From contig DULL01000090.1 of NCBI GenBank assembly GCA_012840395.1, positions 1-48,211 of the forward strand: a stretch of DNA of 48,211 nt, read 5' to 3'. Position 1 is the first letter of the stretch; each line of letters begins with the position of its first letter. The notes below the pieces were generated by a model, which saw nothing but the letters and a program-made list of their open reading frames with translations, was not told the DNA's origin and did not search any database. The position numbers were made by a program, and so were the translations under genes. The DNA is from Clostridiaceae bacterium. GTDB lineage: Bacteria > Bacillota > Clostridia > Acetivibrionales > DULL01. Of the stretch, positions 15,747 through 24,750 are shown one piece after another.

Positions 15747-17693
15747 ATGATAGGCGGCCTAAACTTTTATTCTCCTCAATTCCGCATAGGTGGCCTGGCT
15801 ACAGGCCTTGACACCGACCAGATTATAAAGCAGCTTATGCAGGCTGAGAGAATTCCTTTAGACAGAATGCTTCAGAAAAAAGAAAAAACAGAATGGATAA
15901 GGGATGAATACAGAAATATTATAAATCTCCTGAGAGGTTTGAAAGATGAATATTTTAATATAGTAAAGTTTGACAACTATATGTTCTCAGAGGCAAACTA
16001 TAAAAAGTTTACTGCAACCAGCAGTGACAGTTCCTATGTAACTGCCACCGCTAATTATCAGGCTTCTGCCGGAAGCCATAAGGTAGTGGTGAAAAAGCTT
16101 GCTACCGCAGATACAGCCGTAAGCAGCGGCAAGGTAACAAAAGCTCTTTCAGGAGATCCTTCAAAATATAATCTTAGCGGCAAGAGTATAAAAATTTCGC
16201 TTGACGGAGTAACAAGAGAAATATATCTGGATAATTATAAAGACCTGGATGATATGATCAATAAATCTGGAACCGGTCTTCAAGATTTGATTAATAAAAG
16301 TTTTGGAGAAGGGAAAATTATAGTAGAAAATTCCGGAGGGAAATTAACCTTTAGAGAAGCAGGAGGAGCAAGTTCCATATCACTTTTTAAAGGAAGTAAG
16401 AATGATGCTCTGAAAGATATGGGCTTTGAGTCAGGTGCCTCAAACCGGATCAATATTAGCAAAACACTGGAGGATTTGGCTAAGGACTTTGCTTCAGAAC
16501 TAACTTTTAATAAAGAAGGAAACCTGGTATTTTCCATAAACTCAAAGAGTTTTACTTTTTCAAAAACAACTACCCTGTCCTCCATGTTAAATACTATTAA
16601 CAGGGATGCTGATGCCGGAGTTAATATTTCTTATGACGAGATTAGCGACAAATTTATAATTGTTGCAAAACAGACAGGTGACGGGGATAATATTCGCATA
16701 GACCAAACAGGAGGTACGTTTTTTACTCAGGATGGAAAAGCTGGTGCTGCAGGAATCGATACTGCCAATCCTGTTGATACAGCAAACGGGGGACAGCAGG
16801 GAAGAGATGCCATTATTGAAATAGATGGGCAGGTTATAACAAGAAGCAGCAATACCTTTACAATAAATGGCATAACTTATACAGTTCATAAGGAACATCC
16901 TGAAAACAGTGATGGAGAAACAATTTCTGTTACACAGGATGTGGACGGGGTTTTTCATATAATTAAAAGCTTTATTGAGAAATATAACGAGGTTATAGAT
17001 AAGATAAATGCAAAACTATCAGAAAAATATGACAGAAACTACCAGCCCTTGACCAGTGACCAAAAGGAAGCTATGTCAGAAGATGAAATCAAAAAGTGGG
17101 AAGAAAAGGCAAAAACCGGATTATTAAGAAATGACCCCATTCTACAGAATATTTTATATGGTATGAGGAGAGCCCTGACAGAGAAGGTTGAAGGTGTGGG
17201 TATTACTCTTTCGAGCATCGGAATTACCACAGGGTCATATACTGAAAAAGGAAAACTAAAGATTGACGAGACAAAATTAAAGGAAGCAATAAAAAATGAT
17301 ATTGATTCGGTTATGAATCTGTTCTCAAAGAAATCCAGCATTGACAGCAATATAGATATTACTTCAGAGGAAAGAGCCATAAGATATAAAGAAGAAGGGC
17401 TGGCATACAGGCTGTTTGATATTATAGAGGACAATATCAGAACTTTCAGGGATAAGAATAACAAGAAAGGACTGCTGCTGGAAAAAGCGGGTATAGAAGG
17501 AGATACCACCGAGTTCACTAGCTTGCTTTATAAGGAAATAAGAGATTATGAAAACAGGATAGCTGAACTTAATATCAAGCTTATTGAAAAAGAAAATAAC
17601 TATTATAAGAAATTTACAGCCTTGGAAAGAGCTATTGCCCAGATGAATAGCCAGAGCAATTGGCTGGCTATGCAGTTTAATTGGGGAAGTTAA
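15747..17693 (+). CDS. fliD: Flagellar filament cap protein FliD
   Basis: FliD (HAP2) caps the growing filament and helps flagellin fold into place. The 648-residue protein opens with 'FRIGGLATGLDTDQIIKQLM', a typical FliD start, and has the central repeated strands of the family. The C-terminal helix 'AELNIKLIEKENNYYKKFTA' leads into 'ALERAIAQMNSQSNWL', also characteristic. The start is ATG with AAGGTGATG upstream. It lies between flaG and fliS, the standard order. Confidence 0.96.
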   Translation: MIGGLNFYSPQFRIGGLATGLDTDQIIKQLMQAERIPLDRMLQKKEKTEWIRDEYRNIINLLRGLKDEYFNIVKFDNYMFSEANYKKFTATSSDSSYVTATANYQASAGSHKVVVKKLATADTAVSSGKVTKALSGDPSKYNLSGKSIKISLDGVTREIYLDNYKDLDDMINKSGTGLQDLINKSFGEGKIIVENSGGKLTFREAGGASSISLFKGSKNDALKDMGFESGASNRINISKTLEDLAKDFASELTFNKEGNLVFSINSKSFTFSKTTTLSSMLNTINRDADAGVNISYDEISDKFIIVAKQTGDGDNIRIDQTGGTFFTQDGKAGAAGIDTANPVDTANGGQQGRDAIIEIDGQVITRSSNTFTINGITYTVHKEHPENSDGETISVTQDVDGVFHIIKSFIEKYNEVIDKINAKLSEKYDRNYQPLTSDQKEAMSEDEIKKWEEKAKTGLLRNDPILQNILYGMRRALTEKVEGVGITLSSIGITTGSYTEKGKLKIDETKLKEAIKNDIDSVMNLFSKKSSIDSNIDITSEERAIRYKEEGLAYRLFDIIEDNIRTFRDKNNKKGLLLEKAGIEGDTTEFTSLLYKEIRDYENRIAELNIKLIEKENNYYKKFTALERAIAQMNSQSNWLAMQFNWGS

Positions 17694-17753
17694 AGAATAG
17701 AGCGGAAGAACCGTCTCCCTGCTCCCAGTCATATAGATATAGGAGGAATAAAA

Positions 17754-18191
17754 ATGTCAGTAAATTTATCCGCATACAACCAATACAACCAATATAACCA
17801 GTATAAACAGAGCTCGGTATATACAGCTACGCCCGAGGAACTGACCTTGATGCTTTATAACGGGCTTATTAAATTTATTATGCAAGCTCAGGATGCAATA
17901 AAAGATAAAAATTTTGAAAAAGCGCATGAAAGCATAATACGGGCAGAGGATATAATCGATGAATTTAAGTCAACTCTTGACATGCAATATGATGTTTCCA
18001 AAGGGCTTTCGATGCTGTATGATTATATGAATGAACGCCTTATGCAAGCCAATATAAAAAAAGATTCGGCTATTTTGGAAGAAGTGCTAAACTTCGCAAA
18101 GGAACTTCGGGATACCTGGAGTCAGGCTATGAAATTGGCTAAAAAACAGTCTGCCGGAAACAATCAACTAAAATCAGTAAATGCAAAATAA
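17754..18191 (+). CDS. fliS: Flagellin export chaperone FliS
   Basis: FliS holds flagellin in the cytoplasm and prevents early polymerisation. The 145-residue protein has the conserved 'SSVYTATPEELTLMLYNGLI' segment and a four-helix pattern. Its N-terminus contains three QYN repeats (AYNQYNQYNQYKQ), encoded by 9-base direct repeats near 17780-17810; the matching part of other FliS proteins is shorter. AGGAGG lies before the ATG. It follows fliD by 60 bases and should be on the same transcript. Confidence 0.95.
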   Translation: MSVNLSAYNQYNQYNQYKQSSVYTATPEELTLMLYNGLIKFIMQAQDAIKDKNFEKAHESIIRAEDIIDEFKSTLDMQYDVSKGLSMLYDYMNERLMQANIKKDSAILEEVLNFAKELRDTWSQAMKLAKKQSAGNNQLKSVNAK

Positions 18192-18232
18192 ATATAATAT
18201 GTTTTATTGTACGAGAAGGATGAAAGAATAAT

Positions 18233-18739
18233 ATGGGAGCTTTAATTTTAGATAGCTTTTTAACTCAAGATAGCTTTATTAAACTTCGAGAGATTCTGGA
18301 TAATAAAAAGGAATTGCTTTATGGTATTTTAATCCTGACAGAAAAGATATCCAAGGGTATTGAAGATGAAGATGTGGAAAAGATTAATAGCTATATTGGT
18401 GAAAAACAGGAATTAATAGACCAGATTAATATTTTAGACAAGGAATACAGGACCTGTTTTGGAAATATTAAACCAGTACAGGTTATTGAGGGGTTCAATA
18501 AGCTGCAGCAAGTTTCGAATCAGGAAATACAGAATCTTTGCCAATCAATAAAGCAGATAACAGAGTTATTAAAGAAAATTGAGAGTATAGAAAAAATAAA
18601 TAGTATTAACGCCCAGTCCCTTCTGAATAAGTTTTCGGAAGAGATAAAAACAATAAATAAGGCTAAGAAAGCATCTTTAGCCTATAATGCACCTGTACAA
18701 GCAGCATCTCCATCATATTTTTTCGATCAAAAAAGATAG
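18233..18739 (+). CDS. Small helical flagellar protein, possibly FlgN/FliT-like chaperone
   Basis: This 168-residue protein is mostly helical, with heptad-like stretches around residues 18-75 and 100-145. No membrane segment or signal peptide is seen. It follows fliS by about 40 bases, and this place is often held by FliT- or FlgN-like export chaperones for FliD or the junction proteins. The match is by position and helix content rather than by a clear motif, so the name is tentative. AGAAGGATG precedes the ATG. Its stop lies only five bases from the end of the opposing sensor kinase gene, with no strong terminator between. Confidence 0.72.
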   Translation: MGALILDSFLTQDSFIKLREILDNKKELLYGILILTEKISKGIEDEDVEKINSYIGEKQELIDQINILDKEYRTCFGNIKPVQVIEGFNKLQQVSNQEIQNLCQSIKQITELLKKIESIEKINSINAQSLLNKFSEEIKTINKAKKASLAYNAPVQAASPSYFFDQKR

Positions 18740-18744
18740 GTATA

Positions 18745-20088
18745 TTATCTTAAAGCCCAGGGAATAGGTATTTCAACTTTCACTTCAGTACCTTTTCCAC
18801 TATGGGAGGTAATAGATACCTTTCCTCTAAGCAAAGAGACACGTTCTTTCATTCCTTCCAGCCCAAAGCCTTTTTCTCTTAAGATATATTTTTCTTTTTC
18901 CTTTTTTGACATATCAAAACCTTTTCCATCGTCTTTTATAACAAGAACTATGTTCTCGTTACCGATACTGAAGTCTATGTAAGCATTTTTTGCCTGAGAA
19001 TGTTTTGAAATATTAGTAAGGGATTCCTGAACTATTCTATATATAGTGGAGGTCATATAGTATTCAAGTTTGGAATCATCTCCTGATATTTTTAAATCCA
19101 CATTGATTCCGGTGTTTTCCTTAAAAACATATACATAGTTATTTAAAGCTTCTATAATTCCATCTTCAAGGAAAGAAGGTTTCAGATCATAGAGGATAGC
19201 TCTGATTTCTTTTAAAGTTGATTTTATGGAATGTTTAATTGAGTCTAATTCTTCAAGCAAATGCTCTGTATTATTTTCCTGCAGATTCCTTTTGCATAAT
19301 TCCAGTCTGAGAGATAAATTTGCCATGGATTGGGCCGGACCGTCATGTATATCTCTTGCAATACGTTTTCTTTCTTCTTCATGGGACACTAATATTTTTT
19401 TACTCAAAAATAACAGCTGTTTGTTCTGCTGTTTGTATTCCTGCAGGAGTTTTTCCAATCCGTTCCTAAGGATATTATTCTGCAAAGCAACTGCAGCCTG
19501 GCCTGCAAGAGAGTTCATGATCAGTTCGTCAATATGATTATAAGTTAAAATATTATCAATATAGTTTTTATCTTTGTAATCTATAATTTGATCATACTGT
19601 TTTTTCTTATTTATAAGCTGTATTACACCTGTAACATTATTATCCCTGTCTTTCATAGGTACAGAAAGAATGGATTTTGTTATGTATCCGGTACTCCTGT
19701 CAAACTCATGGTTATGCACATAACCCAGTTCTGGCGGAATATTATAGGCATCATCTATTCTAACTGATTTGCCGTTTATTACCGAGTATCCTACTATACT
19801 TTTTTCAGTTAACGAAGAAAAAGATTTTTCCAAGGAGATATCCATACTCATGTTTTTTGATATGACAAATTTTAACAGCTTACCTTTATTGGAAGAACCT
19901 CTCTTGACATAAGAGTACTGGCCTTCCTTTTTATCAATAACAAGGTAAATGGTACCGGCATCTGAAGATGTTAGCTTAATGCTACTGTCTAATATTATTT
20001 CAAGCAATTTTATGGTATCTTGCTCCGTTGAGAGAAGACGGCCTATTTTATAGAATTCATTTAGCAGTAGCATATTTTCGTCTTTCAT
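18745..20088 (-). CDS. GAF-domain sensor histidine kinase (NarL/DegS class), orphan
   Basis: The 447-residue protein has no membrane segment and should be a cytoplasmic sensor. Residues about 10-205 form a GAF domain that may bind a small ligand. A coiled linker leads to the HisKA_3 box 'RIARDIHDGPAQS' with the phospho-accepting His near residue 248. The ATP-binding domain includes the N box 'IVQESLTNISKHSQA' and the G boxes 'DDGKGFDM' and 'GFGLEGMKERV'. Such kinases phosphorylate NarL/LuxR-type regulators, but none is adjacent. The start is the ATG at 20088, preceded by AAGGTGAG; an in-frame ATG 15 bases upstream lacks a ribosome site. Its place between flagellar and Tad genes suggests, but does not prove, control of one of them. 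Confidence 0.92.
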   Translation of the reverse strand: MKDENMLLLNEFYKIGRLLSTEQDTIKLLEIILDSSIKLTSSDAGTIYLVIDKKEGQYSYVKRGSSNKGKLLKFVISKNMSMDISLEKSFSSLTEKSIVGYSVINGKSVRIDDAYNIPPELGYVHNHEFDRSTGYITKSILSVPMKDRDNNVTGVIQLINKKKQYDQIIDYKDKNYIDNILTYNHIDELIMNSLAGQAAVALQNNILRNGLEKLLQEYKQQNKQLLFLSKKILVSHEEERKRIARDIHDGPAQSMANLSLRLELCKRNLQENNTEHLLEELDSIKHSIKSTLKEIRAILYDLKPSFLEDGIIEALNNYVYVFKENTGINVDLKISGDDSKLEYYMTSTIYRIVQESLTNISKHSQAKNAYIDFSIGNENIVLVIKDDGKGFDMSKKEKEKYILREKGFGLEGMKERVSLLRGKVSITSHSGKGTEVKVEIPIPWALR

Positions 20089-20253
20089 ATGTCTCACCTT
20101 CATTAATAATTTAGTATAGACTAATAAGTGTAATGATTGGCAATTAATACTATAATTTTTAAATATGATTAAATATAAGCTTTAACATAATAATATATCA
20201 CTTACTATGCCATATAGCTAGTATTTCAGATAAAACTATACTATTATCCAAAC

Positions 20254-20282
20254 TTTACTATATTAGAGCTATGTAGTATAAT
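20254..20282 (+). promoter_or_regulatory. Candidate promoter of the adenylyl cyclase gene
   Basis: TTTACT at 20254-20259 and TATAAT at 20277-20282 are spaced by 17 bases. The predicted start near 20289 leaves a leader of about 105 bases to the gene at 20393. The divergent gap 20089-20392 holds this promoter, the tandem repeat at 20295-20338 and, on the opposite strand, a poor candidate for the kinase gene (TTGCCA/TATACT with a long 19-base spacer). Nothing else was recognised. Confidence 0.6.
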
Positions 20283-20294
20283 AATTTTGCCAAA

Positions 20295-20338
20295 AAACTG
20301 GTTACATAAAATTTATAAACTGGCTACATAAAGTATAA
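20295..20338 (+). repeat. 22-base tandem direct repeat in cyclase leader
   Basis: Two copies of a 22-base unit, AAACTGGYTACATAAARTWTAW, follow each other without a gap at 20295-20316 and 20317-20338. The period equals about two turns of DNA, placing both copies on one face. They lie just after the predicted transcription start, where a bound regulator would block elongation. The repeat is visible; the regulatory role is inferred. Confidence 0.6.
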
Positions 20339-20392
20339 CGTAATTAACGCTAAACTTAAAGTTTAAATGATAAAGATTTTTAGGAAGAATCT

Positions 20393-22783
20393 ATGATTTG
20401 TTTTAACTGTGGTATTAAACTTCATAAAGGCGAAGATAAAGAGTGTAAAGCATGTGGAGTAAAGTTTGTACATAAATGTCAGGTTTGTAATTCACCAAAT
20501 CCTGCGATGGCCAACTATTGTTTTAATTGTAGTGCAAAATTGATTAAATCCGACACACAGGAATTGGTCAGAGAATCTGTTTTGTTGTATGAAAGCCGGA
20601 AGAATGTGGCGGTTATCTTCGCTGATATATCAGGATTTACTGCTTTGTCAGAAAAATTAGATCCTGAAGAAGTAAGGGAGATCATTAATGACTGCTTTAA
20701 TTTCATAACAAAACCGGTATATGAGATGGAAGGAACCATAGATAAATATATCGGTGACTGTGTTATGATCCTTTTTGGGGCAAAATACACACATAGTGAT
20801 GATCCATTAAGAGCAGTCCTATGTGCAATGAAGATGATGGACCTTATTAAAGAATTCTCTGAAAGTGTCCTTTCTACCAGGGGGTTATTCCTGGATTTAA
20901 CCATTGGAATAAATTATGGCCTTGTTGTTACAGGAGAAGTAGGAAATTATTATGATAAAGATTATACGGTAATGGGAGATATAGTGAATACTGCCCAGAG
21001 ACTGCAATCCAGCGCCGGAAAGGGAGAAATACTTGTTTCTGAATCGGTATATTCCGAGACCAGGGATATGATTCAGTATTCATCTGTAAAAGAAGTAAGA
21101 GTAAAAAATAAGGAAAATCCCGTAAGATGTTATCAGCCCTTAGCTGTTAACAGAGATTACCTGCGTAAAAGAAATACTTTGTTTGTAGGCAGGGAAGAGG
21201 AGTTTGGCCAGTTTAATACAATATATAATGATGCTTTAAACAGCAGTGTACAGTGTATTATGCTGATAGGAGAAGCCGGCTCGGGAAAAACAAGGCTCAT
21301 AAAGGAGTTTATTTCCAGGGTAGATAATAGTGTTAAGAAAATATGGGTTGAATGTAATTATTTATATCAAAACAGGGCTTATTATGCCATAGCAAATGTA
21401 CTGGCAGCTATAATGAATATTAGTATTAGCGATACCAACAGCATGAAGCAGCACAGGCTTATTTCATTTCTGGATTATATCCTCTATGATTCTAGCAGTG
21501 AAGAGATAGAAAGATGCTATAATTTTCTTGGGATGATATTGGGTTTGGAAAAAGATGCGGATTTCAGAAATTTACTGGAAACCATGAGTTTTGAGAGTAT
21601 AAACAGGGAATCATTAAAGCAATTGCTGCTGTTTTTTAACGGAGTACTCAGAAAAAATAAAATAATGATTATTATTGATGATTTGCAATGTGCCGACAGC
21701 AACTCAATAAGGCTAATAAAGGGGCTTATAGAGAATTTAAAAGGTACAGGTATAATATTTATACTTTCTTCAAGATTTAAAATTGATGGCCTGGAAAACT
21801 TTAGCCGGAAAGGGATTTTTCATACTATAAACCTAAATGGACTTGATCTTGCCAATATGAAGAAATTTGCAGGAGCTTTGCTGGAATGCAAAGAAATTGA
21901 TAAAAAACTGCTTAATATTATTGCTGACCTTACCGGCGGAAATCCTTTATATATTAAAGAGCTTATATCCAGTATGAAAAAATCAATGAAATTAGAAATT
22001 ACTAATGGGAAAGCCTCAATCAACGTCGAGGATTTAAAGTCTTTCCTTGATGGCATTAACAATCTTGACAGTATTAATAGCCTTATTTTGTCAAAATTAT
22101 CTGATCTGGACTATAAAACGAGGATAATTCTGCAGGCTGCCTCAGTAATAGGTAAAGAATTTGACCTTTCTTTAGTAAGTTATCTTTTGGATCATGAAGT
22201 AATGGAAAAGGATATAACAGGATTACCCCTCCAGCAAAATATTATTGAAATAAAAACTGCTTATACACCTGCCAAGACTATTCAAAAGGTCTTTGCTTTT
22301 ACACATGAACTGGAACGGGAAGTGATATACGAAAGTATTTTGAATAGAGAAAAAAAGAGACTTCATAAAAAAGTTGGAGAATATATTGAAAAAGTATTTT
22401 CAGATGATATTGAAAACTATTATGAAATTGCGGCTTTCCATTTCCATAGAGCAGGGCTGGATAAAAAAGCTGCTAATTACTATTATAAAAATGCAGTTAA
22501 ACAGAAAGATGATTTTAACTTTAGCAGCGCTATAGAATATTTCGAAAAATTTATAGCTATTAATGCATCAAATCCTGAACAAAGTCAAAATGTTTCAAAT
22601 GCATACAGAGAAATGGGATATATGAGTTTAATTACGGAAGATTATGATAAAGCACTGGGATACCTTAATAAAGCAATTTCTTATACTAAAGATACCGGTG
22701 ACAGGCACCGGATTAATAAAATGATTATTGAAGTATATAAACAAAAAGAAAAGTTTGGAACACTAAAAAGAATTCATAGCTAG
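20393..22783 (+). CDS. Class III adenylyl cyclase with zinc ribbons, AAA/STAND ATPase and TPR
   Basis: The 796-residue protein has two N-terminal zinc ribbons (CFNC, CKAC, CQVC and CFNC within residues 3-46). A class III cyclase domain spans about 70-240. It has metal-binding Asp78 in 'FADISGFT' and Asp122 in 'KYIGDCV', transition-state Asn199 and Arg203 in 'VNTAQRL', and Lys118 with Thr192 as the base-selecting pair, which suggests ATP as substrate. An ATPase region follows with Walker A 'GEAGSGKTRLI' near 293 and Walker B 'IIIDDLQCAD' near 427. TPR-like helices close the protein, near 'AYREMGYMSLITEDYDKAL'. It lacks membrane segments. It is the last gene before the kinase-led Tad locus and may feed it a cAMP signal (inference). 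No cAMP-binding protein is seen in the window. Confidence 0.93.
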   Translation: MICFNCGIKLHKGEDKECKACGVKFVHKCQVCNSPNPAMANYCFNCSAKLIKSDTQELVRESVLLYESRKNVAVIFADISGFTALSEKLDPEEVREIINDCFNFITKPVYEMEGTIDKYIGDCVMILFGAKYTHSDDPLRAVLCAMKMMDLIKEFSESVLSTRGLFLDLTIGINYGLVVTGEVGNYYDKDYTVMGDIVNTAQRLQSSAGKGEILVSESVYSETRDMIQYSSVKEVRVKNKENPVRCYQPLAVNRDYLRKRNTLFVGREEEFGQFNTIYNDALNSSVQCIMLIGEAGSGKTRLIKEFISRVDNSVKKIWVECNYLYQNRAYYAIANVLAAIMNISISDTNSMKQHRLISFLDYILYDSSSEEIERCYNFLGMILGLEKDADFRNLLETMSFESINRESLKQLLLFFNGVLRKNKIMIIIDDLQCADSNSIRLIKGLIENLKGTGIIFILSSRFKIDGLENFSRKGIFHTINLNGLDLANMKKFAGALLECKEIDKKLLNIIADLTGGNPLYIKELISSMKKSMKLEITNGKASINVEDLKSFLDGINNLDSINSLILSKLSDLDYKTRIILQAASVIGKEFDLSLVSYLLDHEVMEKDITGLPLQQNIIEIKTAYTPAKTIQKVFAFTHELEREVIYESILNREKKRLHKKVGEYIEKVFSDDIENYYEIAAFHFHRAGLDKKAANYYYKNAVKQKDDFNFSSAIEYFEKFIAINASNPEQSQNVSNAYREMGYMSLITEDYDKALGYLNKAISYTKDTGDRHRINKMIIEVYKQKEKFGTLKRIHS

Positions 22784-22927
22784 CTTTAAGGTAATTCTTT
22801 AACCAGTCAATTTTAACGAATTGCAAATTTCCCCGCCTTTTCATTATATATCCACTATATCCAGATATCTTTTCATCCATGATAATGTAAATTTTTTGAA
22901 AATTATACATATTATTTAAAAAAATAC

Positions 22928-22955
22928 TTGATTTATTAGCAGAATATGGTAAAAT
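22928..22955 (+). promoter_or_regulatory. Candidate promoter of the Tad locus
   Basis: TTGATT at 22928-22933 and TAAAAT at 22950-22955 are spaced by 16 bases, with a TG just before the -10. The start near 22962 leaves a leader of about 80 bases to the kinase gene at 23040. No terminator is evident between the cyclase gene and this site, so read-through is possible. Confidence 0.5.
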
Positions 22956-23039
22956 AATGTCGTATTATATATAATTGTAATTTTTTACATTAATTTCTAA
23001 TTAATAAATGCCATAGTTATGATATACGGGGACAGTAAT

Positions 23040-24734
23040 ATGAATTGCGGGGAAATGTTTCAAGGAAAGTATAAGATAATCAGGATTCTAGGGCAGGGAG
23101 GAATGGGTAAAGTATACCTTGCCGAAAATATAAGATTAGGCACCTTATGGGCAATTAAAGAAATACAATTGGAAAAAGTAAAAGGCATAAATGTTCTTGC
23201 TGAAGCAAATATATTGAAAAGGCTTAATCACCCAGCTCTTCCAAGAATATTTGACATTTTTGAGGAAGATAACAAAATTTACATAATTTTTGACTATATT
23301 GAGGGAATATCCCTTGAAGATAAGCTGAAGGATGATGGTAAATTTTCTGAAAATACTGTAATTGAATGGGGGATACAGATTTGTAACGTACTAATTTATC
23401 TTCATTCAATAAAACCCAATCCTATTATTTACCGGGATCTGAAGCCATCAAATATTATACTTACCCAGGACGGAAGCATTAAGCTTGTTGATTTTGGAAT
23501 AGCCAGAGAGTATAAAGAAAATGCTGATAAAGATACTGTTTACATTGGTACAAGAGGCTATGCAGCTCCGGAACAATATGGAAAGGGACAGACTAATCCC
23601 AGGACAGATATATATAATTTAGGGGCTACCCTTCATCATCTTATTACAGGGAAAAGTCCTGCCGAACCCCCATTTGAATTTAAACCTGTGCGTTTTTATG
23701 ACAATAGCTTGTCAGAAGAAATTGAATTTATAATAGCCAAATGTGTAAGGAATAACCCGGAAGAAAGATTTGCTACTGCGGAAGAACTATTGGAACAGTT
23801 CATGAAAGTTAAGAATATTAGGGAATTTTCCTTGTACTATCAGCAAAATGGAATGAACAAGCAGAATAAGGATTTTGGTAGAAGCTCTTCGGGATTCAGA
23901 AAGCTTGTATTTACAGTTTGGGATAATGCAGAATTCGGTTGTGAGTTTGCATATCTTGCTGCCAGGTTGACAGTATACAATATTATACTGGTTGATTTAG
24001 ACCTTCTTGCCCCAAAAGCTGATCTTTGCCTGAATGTAGGAAAAATTTCAGAAGGAATAACCAGAGAGGGGCTTGTAAGTGATTCCAGTATTGGCATAGC
24101 AATGGATTTCATAGATAGAAACTGTCTTGATGGAAGCCTTATAAAAGAGATTTCAGTAAAGAGAAGAGAACTGAAAAATCTATACATTTTGACAGGTAAC
24201 TATAATATTGAAAACTATGAATATTTTAGCGACAGCAGTCTGGAAAGACTGATAGAGAAATGCTATCAGAGTTTTGACATTACTGTATTGCTGGTAAACA
24301 GATCAATCTACGATTCTTATACAGTTATCTCTTTATTAAAATCCGATTATAACCTTGTACCGGCAAGAGCTGATGTGGACAAACTCAGGGAAATAAACAG
24401 CCAGCTTGTATTCTTAAAAAACAAGCAACGTATAGAGTTGGAAAAAACAAAAATAATAGCCTTTGAATATGATCCGGCAGTGAATTTAAGCAGAAGCGCC
24501 TTAGAAGAATTAACTTCAAACAATTACTTGGGAAGTATAAGATATAGCGTCAGGAGGGCAAAGTACAGGAATCTGAAATTATGTTATGCAAGAAGAATGG
24601 AAAAGGAGGTAATGGATGATTATAAAAAACTTCTGTGTAAGTTTTCTATAATACCAAAAAAATCAGGCTTTGAGCGGTTAAGAGAAATATTAAAGGTGGG
24701 CTTTGTTAAAAAGAGATTTCAAATTCAGTTGTAA
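23040..24734 (+). CDS. Ser/Thr protein kinase fused to degenerate TadZ/CpaE-like domain
   Basis: The 564-residue protein begins with a complete eukaryotic-type kinase domain (about 9-265). It has Gly loop 'LGQGGMGKVYLA', catalytic Lys40 in 'WAIKEI', 'IYRDLKPSN' with Asp near 132, 'VDFG' near 151 and the 'GYAAPEQYG' activation segment, so it should be active. No membrane segment or PASTA domain follows. Instead residues about 285-520 have a ParA/MinD-type fold like the CpaE/TadZ pilus localisation proteins. 'IILVDLDLLAPKADLCL' is the Walker A' region, while the expected P-loop reads 'TVWDNAEFGCEFA' and lacks the Lys. ATG at 23040 has ACGGGGAC upstream; an in-frame ATG at 23019 is less likely. 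tadA follows at once. The kinase probably phosphorylates pilus components (inference). Confidence 0.9.
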   Translation: MNCGEMFQGKYKIIRILGQGGMGKVYLAENIRLGTLWAIKEIQLEKVKGINVLAEANILKRLNHPALPRIFDIFEEDNKIYIIFDYIEGISLEDKLKDDGKFSENTVIEWGIQICNVLIYLHSIKPNPIIYRDLKPSNIILTQDGSIKLVDFGIAREYKENADKDTVYIGTRGYAAPEQYGKGQTNPRTDIYNLGATLHHLITGKSPAEPPFEFKPVRFYDNSLSEEIEFIIAKCVRNNPEERFATAEELLEQFMKVKNIREFSLYYQQNGMNKQNKDFGRSSSGFRKLVFTVWDNAEFGCEFAYLAARLTVYNIILVDLDLLAPKADLCLNVGKISEGITREGLVSDSSIGIAMDFIDRNCLDGSLIKEISVKRRELKNLYILTGNYNIENYEYFSDSSLERLIEKCYQSFDITVLLVNRSIYDSYTVISLLKSDYNLVPARADVDKLREINSQLVFLKNKQRIELEKTKIIAFEYDPAVNLSRSALEELTSNNYLGSIRYSVRRAKYRNLKLCYARRMEKEVMDDYKKLLCKFSIIPKKSGFERLREILKVGFVKKRFQIQL

Positions 24735-24750
24735 AAGAAGGGGGAGAGAA

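Noticed and set aside
24703-24750. Upstream extension of tadA to TTG 24703
   Set aside because: It overlaps the kinase gene and has no ribosome site, while ATG 24751 has GGGGGAG at a good distance.
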